DNA of 64,000 bases from Durusdinium trenchii (lineage: Eukaryota > Sar > Dinophyceae > Suessiales > Symbiodiniaceae): the NCBI GenBank assembly GCA_963970005.1, contig CAXAMN010000026.1, positions 398,867-462,866 on the forward strand. The letters run 5' to 3'. Position 1 is the stretch's first letter, and every line of letters starts with the position of its first letter. Positions 1 through 15,300 of this stretch are shown here, piece by piece. The translations under genes were made by a program, and so were the position numbers. The notes beneath the pieces are model-generated. The model was not told the DNA's origin, made no database searches, and saw only the letters and a program-made list of their open reading frames with translations.

Positions 1-3000
1 AAGTGGAACATCGCTTTAGCTACCGAAAGTGTGACCCACCTGAGGCCCAGTTCCTGGGAGCGTGATTGGCTTCCCAACTAACAGTCTGGTGGCATGTGGC
101 GCTTTACAACATCACCGCATTGTTTGTGACAAGTTGTCGTGGCAAGGTCACTCGTACGGCTGCACTAATGGCAATGATTCGCATTGATCTAGAATTGATG
201 GTGGTGATTTGTGTGGCGATGGCACGCAGCGCTGCGCAGAAGTTGTCAAGTCTCGCTGTAATGTGCCGTTGCATGACTTGCCATGTTGGTTGGATCTTGT
301 TGAAAAGGTTGGTTCAACTGTTTGCACCCCACACATGGAATGCACTTTGGGTTTCCAGCCCAGTCCGCTGGTTATGGGAAAGTGGTGTTGCAACAAAACC
401 TAACTACAGATGGACCGGACTTCGAAAATAGCGACTGCATTCAGTTGTTCTTGAAGATTGCAAAGGATTATTCTCACCATGTCTCACCTACTTGTAGCAT
501 TTGTTGCGAACGCAACAGACCAATCCTCATACTGTATCAATGCAAGATTCTTGAACCAGATTATGGTCACTTGTGGGCAAGCATGGGTCCTAAGCATTTG
601 TGTTATGTCTTCATTCACACTTGTAAGAAGTCGGGCGGAAAGGGTGTTTTGATTTTTGCTGATGTTTGAAAGCAATCAATTGCAACAAAAAAAGTATACA
701 AACCACTTGGACTAGGGGTTCTGTAGTTCTTGATTCACGCATTCAAAGCAATGGTTTTCGCCAGCATAATATTTGTTTGGCATTGTTTGTCCAACCTGAA
801 AGAATGCTGGCAATAAGTTGGTATCTTATGTGTTTCCCCTGCAGGATTTGTGAAGGATGTACTTAATGTACTCTAAGTGGTTGTTTCTGGAATGGTGCTC
901 ACGAAGTCGGTGCCCCATGGTGCTTCTTGCATTTTCTTTCTATTCGGGTTATTGTTTGAAAGAAGTGCTTCAGTCGGCTCACCGTGATTCAGACAATTTC
1001 AGAAGCGCGGATTTGTAAAGGTGCTTCTGTACCGTGGCAGTGATGACGACCAAGACGGTCCATGCTGGCACTACACTCAACTCTGGACTTGTTTGATTTC
1101 TAACTATGTACATGATCAATATTTCGGGAGATTCTGCCAACCATACTTCAAGGAAACTCTCCTGGAAAGAGGATGGTGATGATGATGAGGACAGCGATGA
1201 GGCCAGCCTCACAGCACTGCATGCAAATAGATAGATGCGCGAACATGCGGGAAACTCATGTACCTTTACGTACTTACGCGTTGTATTCCATTGTGTTCCA
1301 CTGAGCATTTCTTATGCGGGCTTCTACTTATGCTTGGTGTTGCCAAGGCCAATGAGCGGCTCTTGCTTCTTGCCCAGCAAACTCGTTTCGCTTCTGATAA
1401 CTTGTTCAGCCGTACTTTATCTCTTTATATATATATATAATTATATAGACTTAGAGGACGCTGTCTCAATTTTGCTTGTGAGTCCTTCTTCGCACCTTTG
1501 TTGACGGGCACACCCATTTTACATCATTTTGCATACTGGCATTTGCAATCTGGATCGTGTTAGAGAGTGTGAATAATGTTGTGAACAATGTAGCAAGTTT
1601 GTGCGTGTTTGGGAGCACTTTGTCTCGACGCAGATTAGGCTGGAACAGCTTTGGTCACAGGAAGATGTGACGGAGGATGTCCCGGACCACAAAATCGGGT
1701 GCAGACCTTGGCCCGGCAATCAAACTTCATTGATTCTCGTAGATCGAAACACAAACAGCTTCACCACTAACATCCCTCCCAACGCCTACCCAGGTGGGAC
1801 TTTAGCCAGAAGGGTGGGACGGCCTCTGCTCCACCTACTGGCTATTGGACATCTGTTGGGATCCACAGAAATATTGCCGGGATTACTTCATAGAGTTGCT
1901 TGATTGAAACGTGTCAGACCTGTCTGAGACTGAGGAGAAAGGCGTAGGGATTTGGGGAAGTCCTGGAAAGAATCCGGCGCTTGCCTTGGACAAAGACCAG
2001 ACTGAACTCCTTTAACTTCTCTTCTGGAGGATCGTGGATGGTGAAGAAGCATAGCATAGCATAACATATAAATAGATATAAATATATGTATACAAATAGA
2101 TGTTGACATCATAGAAGGTCCCGAAACGGGATCGAAATGAGTGGAGTCGAAGCTTGACCTAACTTTTCAGGTGGTTGTGTGGAAGCTGGACAACCCTCCA
2201 CTAGCGCTGCTTCTTTCTGCCCTTCGCATTGCGAAAAAGTACATTGTGGAGCCTTGGCCTTGGCGAGCAGCATTGACAAATCCGCGATTTGACAGTTGTC
2301 GCTGAACGAATTGGTGAATTCATCGATTCACGATTTCTACTTATATAGGTACATGGTGCGATGGCTGATGGAGGCCACCACTGAGAGGCTGGTGCTGGTC
2401 CAAGCCAAGTAGTTAGTTGGCTATATTGGCTATAGCGCTTGTAGCTTAAATCAAACGTTGAAAACAGCATCCTATCATATCCTATTATCTAATTAATTGG
2501 TTTCTTCACGCTAAAACGCTTCTTTGACACTCTTCCACCACACAGTCGACAGCCACAACTGCATTTGCGACCTGAAAGACAGCGGAAGATGTCAGCAGAA
2601 GCAGCTGGTATCCTGCACATACCGTGTAGCTGGGTGTTAGGCTAAATGCTCAGACCTTTGAGCAGATTCTGGCGACGGCTTGCTCCTCATAGTATGGACT
2701 TGACAGAGAGTGTTGAAAAAGCCTTGGAAATTGATTGATATATAAAGATATAACAACTTATAGCCATTATGGGCTGTTTTGCATGTAGTAATGAAATAGA
2801 TTATATATGATTATATATATATATATGTTTTTGAATATGTACTACTACATGGTTTCTTTTCTACAAGTAATTACAAATATGTTTTCTTGACTTCGTGGAC
2901 AATCACCTGCAGAGAGTGCTGCGTTGCCCTACACAGCAGAGGGTGCGTTTCGTTGTTCATTGTGTAATTATTCATTGCATTTCATTGCTGTTTCCTGACC

Positions 3001-6000
3001 TTATGGCCGCCCGAGGCCATTATGCTTGATATCTCACCTTTGCGAATGCCCTGCTCGAAGAGCAAAGCTGCATAAAGTAGCTATGGTGCAACATGGAATG
3101 AAGCCAAGATGAGCCAAGCCCTGCGAGCCAAGCACATGTCCGTAAGGCGTTGCTTGAGATTTGCAGAGTCGTGCAGTGCAATCCGGTCGAGGCAAGGGTT
3201 GTAAACGATATTAATCGATATTATATAATATTATATATATATATTATAGGAGAGAGAGTGTGAGAGAGAGAGGCCTTTTGTTTCTTTGTGAACCAATTTT
3301 CTTGAGGTACAATTTGACATGCGAAGGAATGAACTGTCGATGCCCTCAGTTGACAGGTATGAAGACGGTACCTTCACAGAGCCGTTGGTGTCCTTGGAGC
3401 TTCAGGCAGCACGTGCTCGTGCGTGCTCAATCATTCCAAAATTGCAAATGTTGGGTGGCTTGATCCAGGCCATTTGGCCACATCGTGAGACGAAACGGCG
3501 GCGGGTGTTCTGAACGTGAATTTGGCCGACTCACACGCCGACTTTTCAATATGTGTTATATATATATACATATAGTTGTATTTTTGTTTGACCTCTCATG
3601 CAAATGGCCCAGAGAAAAGCACAACTGCTTGGCTATTTCTGATGTCGGTTTGTTTTTGCCTATCGAACAAAGAACGCTGTTTGTGTATGCTGGGAACATG
3701 CCACTCGCCACATGCAGTCAGACAGCTTAAGAAAGGCTGTGAACACTACAGATGACGCCAAATGTCAACCATTTTGCTTAAGTTGAATGTAAAAAGAGCT
3801 GCTGGTCCCGCGGCATGGTGTTAATCCATGTGGTTACCAGCCGTAGTCTGCAAGACTTCTGCACTGCGCGAAGCTGCGCTGCTTTCACGACGCTTTCCCC
3901 TGGCTGCAGCGCTCCTCGCAAGATCAGAGAGGGAAAGACAGGCAGGGCAGACAGGGAGCGGGCTAGACGAAGGAACCCTCGCGCCAAACGGACCGAATTC
4001 CTTCATCCCAGATCGCTGGTCTATCTCCTCCTTAACTCACCCTTCGCCCACTTCACGAGGCAGCACGCAAAAGACCCACGGTGGAATTGCAAGGCCTGTG
4101 AGGTACCCTCTCTTGAGCCGTCCAGAGGTCCGATTCCTCTCTTGGTGCCTGTAGAACAAGGCTCGTTACGCACGCGGCGTTCTGCAACGTTGGAACTGCG
4201 CCAGTCTTGGGGCGAGTCATCATTGTTGGTTTCCGCTGCTAAGACGCTGCTGCAGATCATTGTGCCTGCTGGGAGCACAGGCCCAAGAGGATTTTCGCGC
4301 TGCTTTCATTGCTAGCGCATGGAAAAGACAACGGTCCAGAACATGAACTCTTGGTCACAGCCACTTGGTCGCCTGTGGCACAGGCGGAGGAGTGCGTTGG
4401 CTCCATGCTAGACCACTTGAAACTTTGACCATTTGCCCACGTGCCGTCCAGGGGCTACAAGTTGCTACGCTTTTGACATACACACAGCAGACGCGCATAC
4501 ATTTGGAAATATTTGGAGCATTTTGATATTGTAGGACAGAATGTTGCTAGTTAGAAAGAGGCGTGCGCAACACACAGCATTGTACATGGCTGCGTGAAAG
4601 CCACCGCTTGGAATTGCTATGGCTTGCAGCCGGGACGGTTTTTCGATCGTGAGCAAAAATTCGCAGCGGGCTGTAAATCAGCAAAGGACTTCACACGCTG
4701 CAAGTAGCAATGCTTTTGTCGACGTGATACTGTTGGCAATTCTGCGCGGGCCATTACCGCTCTTTGCGCAGCTCAGCTTCGTCAGAATCCCAACCCGGTG
4801 TTTCAAACACATACACGTACTAGTGGGGGCATATTGTTCGGCCGGCATGGTGTTGAATCGATCCGTTTTGCGTACAGAAAGTGCACGATCCAGAACAGGT
4901 GGGTGCCCCAAGAGCTACGCAAGCCCTAACTGAAGTGGTTTTCTAGTTTCATACAGAAATCTTTTTGATTGCTTAGGACAGAAAAACGACGTATGGCACG
5001 ACATCGAGACAAGCAACCAGGTTCTGGAAAGATATCACCTGGCTTGGCCCGGCTTGGCTTCAAAACTGCAGGCTACACTAGCAACTGTTGTCAGCGTGTG
5101 AAAAGAATTGGGAAGGTGATTTTAAGAAACAAACAGAGAAGCTGGGTCAGACTACCCCAACGACCCCAACGACAATGTGAGGCGGCATAATTTTAGGCAC
5201 ATGTTTCACGCTCAGGACCGCCGGTTTCTGGAGTTTGAAGGTGGGTGCTTCATTGTTGTTGAAGACGTTTGCTGGCAGCATCAGTTGTGTGATATTTTGA
5301 TCACAAGACAAACTCCGGGGGTGAAAGTGGGTTCTCCTCAGAGGACAGCCACAAAGCGTTGCGTCTCGAAAAAAGACCGAACAACCGTGTTGAACTCGCT
5401 GCTTGCAGGTTGCGTGCGTGTATGTTTATACACGTATAAAATATAGGCCCGGATAACCCCACATGTTAACAACTTCACCAGACACAGGAGCGGACAATTG
5501 GTGGTTGGTGGGTGACAATTGGTGGCGATTGGTTGGTGAAGGTTTGTTGTCGGCAGCTGGTTGGTGGCAGTTTGTGGGTGGAAGTTTGTTGGTGGCAATT
5601 GGTTGGTGGCAGTTTCTAGGTGGCAATGGGTTGGTGGCAATTGGTCTAGGCAATTTAAAACGACGTCGCCGATGTCACCCTGAAATTAACGAGCAAGCTG
5701 AAATTAAGGTATGGCTATGGTCATACTAACATCACACACACACACACGCAAAACACACACTCATGGATATGCGTACTGACTTGACAGCGGCGCCACACGC
5801 CGGCCTAGGGTTCCAATTCCTAAGGGTACATGTACGAANNNNNNNNNNCCCCCCTGCAATAAAACTAAACAAATCCAGAAGGATCCCTATGACTCCAAGG
5901 GTTACACACACACACACTTCATCGACTTCACAGTCCTGGCAGAGATTTGGAGGCGGGCCGGGCGTGGGCAGGGTACTGGATCCAGGACTGGATTTGCATG

Positions 6001-9000
6001 GGGCAAGAGGATGTCAGTTTTGCTTGAGTTTTCGGGCTCGAGTTTGCAAAAAAAACTAAGAAGTCATGCCTCACCTGCTCACTCTCCACACCACTTAAAA
6101 AACACTGCCCAATTTCGAGGTCAGGAAGTTTTGAAGTTCTTTTAGTTGTGCCCCATGAAGCGGCCCTCTAGCCATGATGAGTGCCCAACAACACCTACGG
6201 ACCGCATTCGGCCAAGCGTGTTCCCAAACCCCAAAGCCTCTCAGAGACGGCGCGTTCAGCCAGAGCTTGTGGACGAAAAAGATCCTTGGAACTTGAAATA
6301 GTGATGGTTTGGTTGTTTTCCCTTTCACACCGAACCTGACTGGTTCTTTACTGGCAAAATCGTTTTTGGGCCTAGTTCGCCGAACTAGGATTTGAGGCCT
6401 GGCGGCCTTGAAAGTGGATTGTTGGGGCTTTATTAGGTTGTAGCTCGGCAAACTACGCTGGGAAAAAATGGTTTTGGCTGGCTTTCCTTTGCGTGTTGTC
6501 AAATTTGTCTCTTGAAGCAAGATTTTGGGCTAACCCACCGAAAGGAAACAGGAGGGGGGTAAGGGGAGTCGAACCCATAAACTTTCCCGAGGTGATAGGT
6601 GAAGCATGTGGTCCTAACTCGAGTTTGCTTCACTACAGGGGCTTGTCTCATGGCTAGTTGTCGGGTTTGGCCGTCTGGGCCTGGAAACGAAGCTATCCTT
6701 TTCAGACGGGTCCCCAAAAACGATTTCGGGCCTAGTTCGCCGAACTAGGATTTGAGGCCTAGCGGCCTTGAAAGTGGATTGTTGGGGCTTTATTAGGTTG
6801 TAGCTCGGCAAACTACGCTGGGAAAAAATGGTTTTGGCTGGCTTTCCTTTGCGTGTTGTCAAATTTGTCTCTTGAAGCAAGATTTTGGGCTAACCCACCG
6901 AAAGGAAACAGGAGGGGGGTAAGGGGAGTCGAACCCATAAACTTTCCCGAGGTGATAGGTGAAGCATGTGGTCCTAACTCGAGTTTGCTTCACTACAGGG
7001 GCTTGTCTCATGGCTAGTTGTCGGGTTTGGCCGTCTGGGCCTGGAAACGAAGCTATCCTTTTCAGACGGGTCCCCAAAAACGATTTCGGGCCTAGTTCGC
7101 CGAACTAGGATTTGAGGCCTAGCGGCCTTGAAAGTGGATTGTTGGGGCTTTATTAGGTTGTAGCTCGGCAAACTACGCTGGGAAAAAATGGTTTTGGCTG
7201 GCTTTCCTTTGCGTGTTGTCAAATTTGTCTCTTGAAGCAAGATTTTGGGCTAACCCACCGAAAGGAAACAGGAGGGGGGTAAGGGGAGTCGAACCCATAA
7301 ACTTTCCCGAGGTGATAGGTGAAGCATGTGGTCCTAACTCGAGTTTGCTTCACTACAGGGGCTTGTCTCATGGCTAGTTGTCGGGTTTGGCCGTCTGGGC
7401 CTGGAAACGAAGCTATCCTTTTCAGACGGGTCCCCAAAAACGATTTCGGGCCTAGTTCGCCGAACTAGGATTTGAGGCCTAGCGGCCTTGAAAGTGGATT
7501 GTTGGGGCTTTATTAGGTTGTAGCTCGGCAAACTACGCTGGGAAAAAATGGTTTTGGCTGGCTTTCCTTTGCGTGTTGTCAAATTTGTCTCTTGAAGCAA
7601 GATTTTGGGCTAACCCACCGAAAGGAAACAGGAGGGGGGTAAGGGGAGTCGAACCCATAAACTTTCCCGAGGTGATAGGTGAAGCATGTGGTCCTAACTC
7701 GAGTTTGCTTCACTACAGGGGCTTGTCTCATGGCTAGTTGTCGGGTTTGGCCGTCTGGGCCTGGAAACGAAGCTATCCTTTTCAGACGGGTCCCCAAAAA
7801 CGATTTCGGGCCTAGTTCGCCGAACTAGGATTTGAGGCCTAGCGGCCTTGAAAGTGGATTGTTGGGGCTTTATTAGGTTGTAGCTCGGCAAACTACGCTG
7901 GGAAAAAATGGTTTTGGCTGGCTTTCCTTTGCGTGTTGTCAAATTTGTCTCTTGAAGCAAGATTTTGGGCTAACCCACCGAAAGGAAACAGGAGGGGGGT
8001 AAGGGGAGTCGAACCCATAAACTTTCCCGAGGTGATAGGTGAAGCATGTGGTCCTAACTCGAGTTTGCTTCACTACAGGGGCTTGTCTCATGGCTAGTTG
8101 TCGGGTTTGGCCGTCTGGGCCTGGAAACGAAGCTATCCTTTTCAGACGGGTCCCCAAAAACGATTTCGGGCCTAGTTCGCCGAACTAGGATTTGAGGCCT
8201 AGCGGCCTTGAAAGTGGATTGTTGGGGCTTTATTAGGTTGTAGCTCGGCAAACTACGCTGGGAAAAAATGGTTTTGGCTGGCTTTCCTTTGCGTGTTGTC
8301 AAATTTGTCTCTTGAAGCAAGATTTTGGGCTAACCCACCGAAAGGAAACAGGAGGGGGGTAAGGGGAGTCGAACCCATAAACTTTCCCGAGGTGATAGGT
8401 GAAGCATGTGGTCCTAACTCGAGTTTGCTTCACTACAGGGGCTTGTCTCATGGCTAGTTGTCGGGTTTGGCCGTCTGGGCCTGGAAACGAAGCTATCCTT
8501 TTCAGACGGGTCCCCAAAAACGATTTCGGGCCTAGTTCGCCGAACTAGGATTTGAGGCCTAGCGGCCTTGAAAGTGGATTGTTGGGGCTTTATTAGGTTG
8601 TAGCTCGGCAAACTACGCTGGGAAAAACTAGCTTTCCTTTGCGTTGTCCTTGCATCCCTCCCTGGCAAAAATACATTGTGCTTGCGGTTTTGCGTTTCGT
8701 TGCTGAGCTGAGCTGGCTCTTGAGCTTCGTACGAACGACCAAAGTGTCTTGTTGCTTGTTGCTGGTGCCCCTTCCACTACTAGGAGTGGGGACTCTACTA
8801 GGGGCTCCTGGCCTTACTACTAGGAGCGAACTACACCCCCAAAAATAGATTTTGGATACAAAGCATGTTCCCCTTTGTAAGAAGTAAAAACGCCCTAGTT
8901 CAACAAAGTAGGAATGAACAATTGGAAGGGACAAGACTGATCCCCAACAAGGTTTTCCCTTTGTAGTAGAACAAACTACACCTTCAAAAATTGTGTTAAC

Positions 9001-10714
9001 CACAAAATGCCCAGAGCCTTCTCGCGCGCAGGTGGACACGTGGCTTCAGCTTTGGTCGCCCCTGGCTGGCCAGCGTGTTGGCTGGCTGGGGGCGTTAGGG
9101 CACACGACGTAAAAATAATTTCCTAATTTGGACGACGTCACTAAATTCAGTTTTGAAAATAATGAAATTAACCGACGACCCAGGAGTTATTTTAAATTGC
9201 CCAGATTGGTTGGTGGCAGTTTGTTGGTGGCAATTGGTTGGTGGAGGTTTGTTGGTGACAATTGGTGGGTGGCAATTGGGTGACAATTGGTTGGTGACAA
9301 TTTGTTGGTAGCAATCGGTTGGTAGCAATTGGTGGGTGGCAAGTGGTTGGTGACAATTGGTGGGTGGCAATTGGTTGATGACAATTGGTTGATGACTATT
9401 GGTTGGTGACAATTGGTTGGTAGCAATTGGTGGGTGACCATTGATTGGTTGGTGACAGTTGGTTTGTAGCAATCGGTTGTTGACAATTGGTTGGTGACAT
9501 TGGTGACAATTACAATTGGTGGGTGGCAATTGGTTGGTGACAATTGGTCGGTGGCAATTGGTTGGTGGGTGGCACCCCTGGAGTGCACCAAGTGCTGCGC
9601 CTGCCACGCAAACCACAGCGGCGCAGCGGCGGCGACCCACAAGCACCTGCGAGCACCAGGCAACATCCCACCACTTGGAGAGCACGGGAAACGGGAGGAG
9701 GAGAAGGAGGAAGGAGCGGATCCAACACTAAAAACAAAAACCCCACACGTCAATGTGGAGAACAACATATTGTGCGCTTGTCATCGACCTTGGGAACACT
9801 GGCATTGAATTTGATTGCGGATAGCAGGAAATGGCAGAGAAAATTGTTGGTCACTAGTCTTGACATCTGGTTCCATTCCTCCTCCCTTAAGGCTCTACCG
9901 TGCCTGTTAGCACATTTGTACCGCTTTACTGTCGCTGTAAAAAAATCAAAGCACACTTCGAGGCTTTTGTGGACGTCTCCTGCATATTGCCGCCCGTCCG
10001 CTGCAGTGGCCCTTTTTTACACACATCTACGCAGGATTCACAACATTGACAACACAAAACAATGAGTTTTTGTTTCCCCCCCCACGGGGGGCTCAAGACG
10101 GGCCTAACCAGTAATCACCCATCCGTGCAGGATTTATGGCATTCACAACATTGACAACACAAAACAAAAAGACCCTAGTTCTAGAGGGTCTTGTGATGGC
10201 TTTGAGTTGGAAAGATGGGCATGATAGATGACTGAAGCTGGATTGGGAAGTGCGTCGATTTTTAAATTAATTTGGAAGCAGCCAAGCGTGGCTATTGTTC
10301 GTGCTCTATTTTTGCAATTTGGCTCAAGACTTATATACTGTACACAAAAAAACTTTACAAGCAGCAGCTGCAACTGCCTGCAACTGACCCCAAACTCACC
10401 AAGGAGACCACAAGCCTCAGAGACTCAGAGATCACATAGTTTCCTTGCCGCTCAGATAAGAAACAATTGCAGCATGTCCGCTGTTTATCCCTCAATTTGC
10501 CAATAGTTTATGTGAGTTTTGTCAGCTTTCAAAAACATGCGCTGGCCTTGGCCGCTAGCAAACGTGGTGCTTGTCGACCCTAGTTGAAGGAGCGTTGCTT
10601 CTGTTTTGAGGCCTTAGAGCTCCGCAAGGCTGGACAAGTCATGTTGATCAAACGTAGCTGCTGCAATCACTGTGCAGACATGGTTGGTTTGCTCTTGGCA
10701 TGGCCTGTGTTCAG

Positions 10715-12358
10715 ATGGCCGCCCTTCCTGTTGCAGAGCAAGGCCTGGAATCGAAACCAGCTGAGGTAAAATTCGGCCAACAATGGCGCAATTTAAGCAG
10801 CTTCGGAGGTTGTACTGAACTTGTGGCGCCACCGATCCAATTGCCCCTACAGTATGCACTGCACTGGCCCAAATTCGCGCATAAGCAACTTCTGTGAAGA
10901 CAAGACAGCAAAAGATTGCATATCATATATACATATATCATAAACTACAGGAATCTTCTGATTGATAAGGATTTTTTTTCACGATGATATTATACATATG
11001 TATACTTTATGTGTATTTCTATGTACACATAGGTGGCGGCTGACAGTCCCTAGTGACAAAGAACGTAAATTAAGAATAGCTACACACCTTTGCATATGAG
11101 CGAAGCATGGGCGCTACCAAGAGAGCCAACCAGCCCGAAGGCCTTTGTGAAATTTTGAAAGTGAATGTTGTTTAAAGCCGGGGGGTAGGTTGGGGGTAGG
11201 TTGGGAAGAGGAAGCTTCTAACTTAAGTAGCTACTACGATTGGATGCTGAAAGGCTTAGGTTTAATGATGTAGTTCCTAGATGTTGTGGGGAAATTTAAC
11301 TATATATAAATTAATGTTATATCTTTGTGTAGTGAGATATATATACTGCAATTGAGGATCGTCATTTCAGGACCTGCAGAAGGCATTTCCCTTTCATGGT
11401 TACATTGAGCGAGCTGAGCACCGGGCAATCAAGACCATCCAAATTCGGAGGCCGGATGTGCATCAATGCATCGCTACTAGTAACAAGGACATTCGCACTA
11501 GTTACTAGTAGCTAGTAGCTATTTGCTACTAGAACTAGATGCTACTAGTAGCAACGCACTTGCTACTAAATATGTTTGCTTGGCTTGTTTTCGACTTTGC
11601 CTGTGCTTTGCTTGCGCGCATAGAATCCACAACAGACATTATGGACCGACGCTCAAAGATGAAATACTCTTTCAGACTCACAAGACAATGGAAGCAAGGC
11701 TCGAAAAATGCGCACCACTCTTTATAAACCTTTTTTCAAAAAGCTCCAAAAAGAAATGTCCTAAATTTGCATTCGAGGGCCCTTGATTCTGGTGCGGCAA
11801 AGCTGCTATTCGAACCAAGCTTTCCAAGACCTTCCAAGGGACATGCACACTTAAGGTTTGGCTCGAAGAATGAGATGAGACACTCGATGAGCAAGTTGTT
11901 TACATAAGCATGTTGAGTATCCAATAGACCATTCAAATGCATCCACATGCAACCTTTATATTTTCAGCAGGACTATGCTACTCAATCGCTCGTCAGCGCA
12001 CAGTCACTCAACACCTGCCACGGCTATTGGGAGAACATGTGTGAAACCTTGCAGGGGCATGCCTGTACTCAGAGAGGCTCACTGGGTAAGTATGTAGAAA
12101 AGCACAGGAAACAGGTAATGGTGCATATGCAGCTATTGATTTGCATAGGATATTGGATATTATATACTAAATGCCAGCAAATTATTTTAAAACGCTGAGA
12201 ACATCCTTTTCATACCCGCAGGTTGACAAATTGCAGCGATGTTGGCACTATAGCTTCGTTCTTTTTTGTTTAATGTGTTTTCTCCTACATTCTGGGGATG
12301 CTTTTACAAATCTGTGCATTTAGGATCGCAGAGCGTTAGGCCACTCAGTCCCTTGTAG
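10715..12358 (+). CDS. placeholder Confidence 0.
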
Positions 12359-15300
12359 CAAAGGGCAGCTTGCCTGGGCAGTATGTAAAAAGAAAAGAAT
12401 GACTAATAGACTAAATAGTAATACATCAAGAGAGGTAGGGCTTATTTGGTTGTCAACATACAAACAGTCAACCTAATTTATGAGATTGAAACTACGGCCA
12501 GCGTAGTGTGTCCCCAGCGTCGAATGTTCCTTTCAGTCCCAAATGCTGTGTTTATACACGACAAAAAAGGGGACTGGTCATGCAACGTTGGGCGCTCGGA
12601 AACCAGCATGCGTTGTTGACAGCAGTGTGCAAAAGACCATACATGCACACCTTCACTTTGACGAGAGCAGAACAAAAAGCACGGGCCTTTGCCAGAAAAG
12701 TGTTAGGTTTGTGGACTTTGCATCCACCAGTTGCTCCACATTGGCTGTTCCTGAGCTGTCAGCCGCAGAGCTGAGTCTTGGCTGCCATGACTTTCCTCCC
12801 AATCCAATGTTCTATTTAGCTTTGGGAGACATGGCTAGGAATAAAGATATAATGGTCCCTTTAATAAGGCAACTCTTTCAGGGGTGTGCTTTATGAACAC
12901 TAGGATCGTTAAGGCCAAGATCGTACTACAGTCAGGATGATTCAGAGAAAAGCTTCTCTTACATTTGTGTACGATTGTCATCACGTACTCCATGAACATG
13001 TCTAGTTTGTGCTCGGCAGAGCTGAACGACCCAATGAATATTGATTATATAAATATAATGAACATCAATGAACTCTGCAAAACATGCTTTGTCGTTTTCC
13101 TGTGCTCGTTGTTCCCAGGAACTTCTACCACTTAAACGAGTTCTTGATTCTGCCAGCTTGTCAGGACGTGCTGTGGGCTGTTTAAATGGTCGAAGCGAGT
13201 CAACATGATGGTACTTCTCATTCGGGAGCCAGAGTTATGAGTTATGGTTTGACGGTGTTCCCCGTTGTGCTTTCCCTTTTCAAGCTGCCAGAAAGAGTAA
13301 TCCTGTTGACCCGCAAAATCAGCATTGCCTTTGCTTTCCCACCTTTGCAAGGAACACCAATGCTCTGCTGTAGAGCTTGTCGAATGCAAACCTCAAAGTC
13401 CCTTGGTCTTTATAAGTGCGGAGCTCAGAGTGAGGTATTTGCATTTTTGTCATGTCCATTTGCTGAACGAAGCACTCTTTTCAAGGTCATTGGTGGGGAA
13501 GCAAGATCAAACACTTCCCAGATTGCTTGGAACACTACAGCAGGAGAAAGGAGTTTAAGCAAGAAGCTTGAGTGCCGATTCAGTGTTTGTTCTTTCTCAG
13601 TTCGTTCTTGGAAATTTATAGATGCGACTTTATCGGCTTCAAATTCTTAAATGATCGGGCCAGCCTGGGCTACTGTCAAGTCCTTTTGTCGTTGGGAGCC
13701 AACCAAGGAAGTCCTATTTTGGATATTCGCTTTTGCAGAAAGGTTGCTGGAAGGAATTATTTGACAAAGTCTTGAGCAAGACCAGAAGAAGGAGCTTCAA
13801 CGTCAGTTTGGTTGGACTGCATCGAACACTGCATCAACAGCAGAGGATGCGGTAGCAGGCAAAGGACAATTATTAATTCGAGCAAGTGCCGCAAAGTCTA
13901 AGGCATCCAAGAAAACATCTCCAAGAGGGTCCAGATGCTGGCGACCTGCCTCAAATAGACGCGTTTGGAAATGGATCAGGGTGAAGGTCAACAAGACTAC
14001 TACCCACAGGAAGAGTTGAAGCTCACAGTCATTCAGTTGGACAGTCGAACACAATCGGCATGAGGCTTTAAGGTATGTGTGCTTTGCACACAGTGTCCTC
14101 ATGGCTTGTTTCGTGGATCGTAGGTGTTGGCTGCATTCAGTCTCTATTCGTGCAAATTCGTGCAAAAAGCGTTCTGGAGGTTTTATTGGTGCACTAGCTT
14201 TGGCTGACTGTTTTTTGCTTATGCTTGGAAAGGGAGAGCCTTGTCAGCAGAAGGTCGCAGCCCTGCGTAGCTTTGTAATAGCGTCGAACTTGCAGTACAT
14301 TTCTTTTGAGTCAAGGGATCCAGTCAGCTAGGCTCAGCGGCTCAGCGCTGGCGAAGAGTGAAACTTGAAGACCTAGCGTGACATTTGGGCCAGACAGCTC
14401 CAAGTAATTATAGGTACTCGGATGCTTAAGGAGATTGGGCTACTGTAACCGATGCTCACCGTCATATATGTTGATATATTTCGTGTATAGCCAAGGATTG
14501 GCGAAAGTGAAACACAACTAGAGCTTGGTTCTAGGGCAAGTGATCCAGGTCTGGAAATTTGGCAGCTTGAGCAATCCTGCGGCAAAGAACACCTGACAAA
14601 GAACCATGTGCTGTTGAAACCCTCCCTTTCTCTTCTTTTCCTTATGACGGGGCGAGAATCCATGGGATCTTGGAAATCCAAGGCTAGGGTGAAAACCTGA
14701 TCTAGAGCCATTTGTAGCATCGCAAACATGACTTAAACAATTTAGAGATAAACGACATGTTCAAGTCGTCTCAGTCCAGGAAGGGTTGTATATACAGATA
14801 TGGTATGATTAGATTATATTAGATTAATGACTGTCAGTTGCAGCGAGTTGCGAACAACTTTCCAAAACACTTGCTTGGCGACACGGCACTTTTGCACGGT
14901 TTGGGGTTGGAAGTGTCCTGGAAGAAAAGGTCGCCAGAGGGTCGACCTTGCAGTGGATTCGTATGGATTGGTTTAAGCTGACTGTCACAGGTCCAGCAAC
15001 ACAGGATTTGCAAGTAGAGCTTGCAGAGTGCGAGCGGGATAAACTATTGGTAACTTTCGGGCAGATTGAACGTGGAACGGTTCCTCTTCATTTGCTTCAG
15101 ATTTCAGCCGGTGTCTAAGTAGGGCGGTCTTTCATCTGCAATATCCCCTGCAAGACCTTGGCTGTCAATCCTGCGGGCTGTTGGCAGGGTATCGCAGCCC
15201 AACGACAAAGCAGTGTAAAGTTTAAAGGCGTGATCTTAGTCAAGCAGATCGCATTCGCAGTCTGTGGGCTGAAAGCATTGTGAGGAGTTTGCAGGAGGGA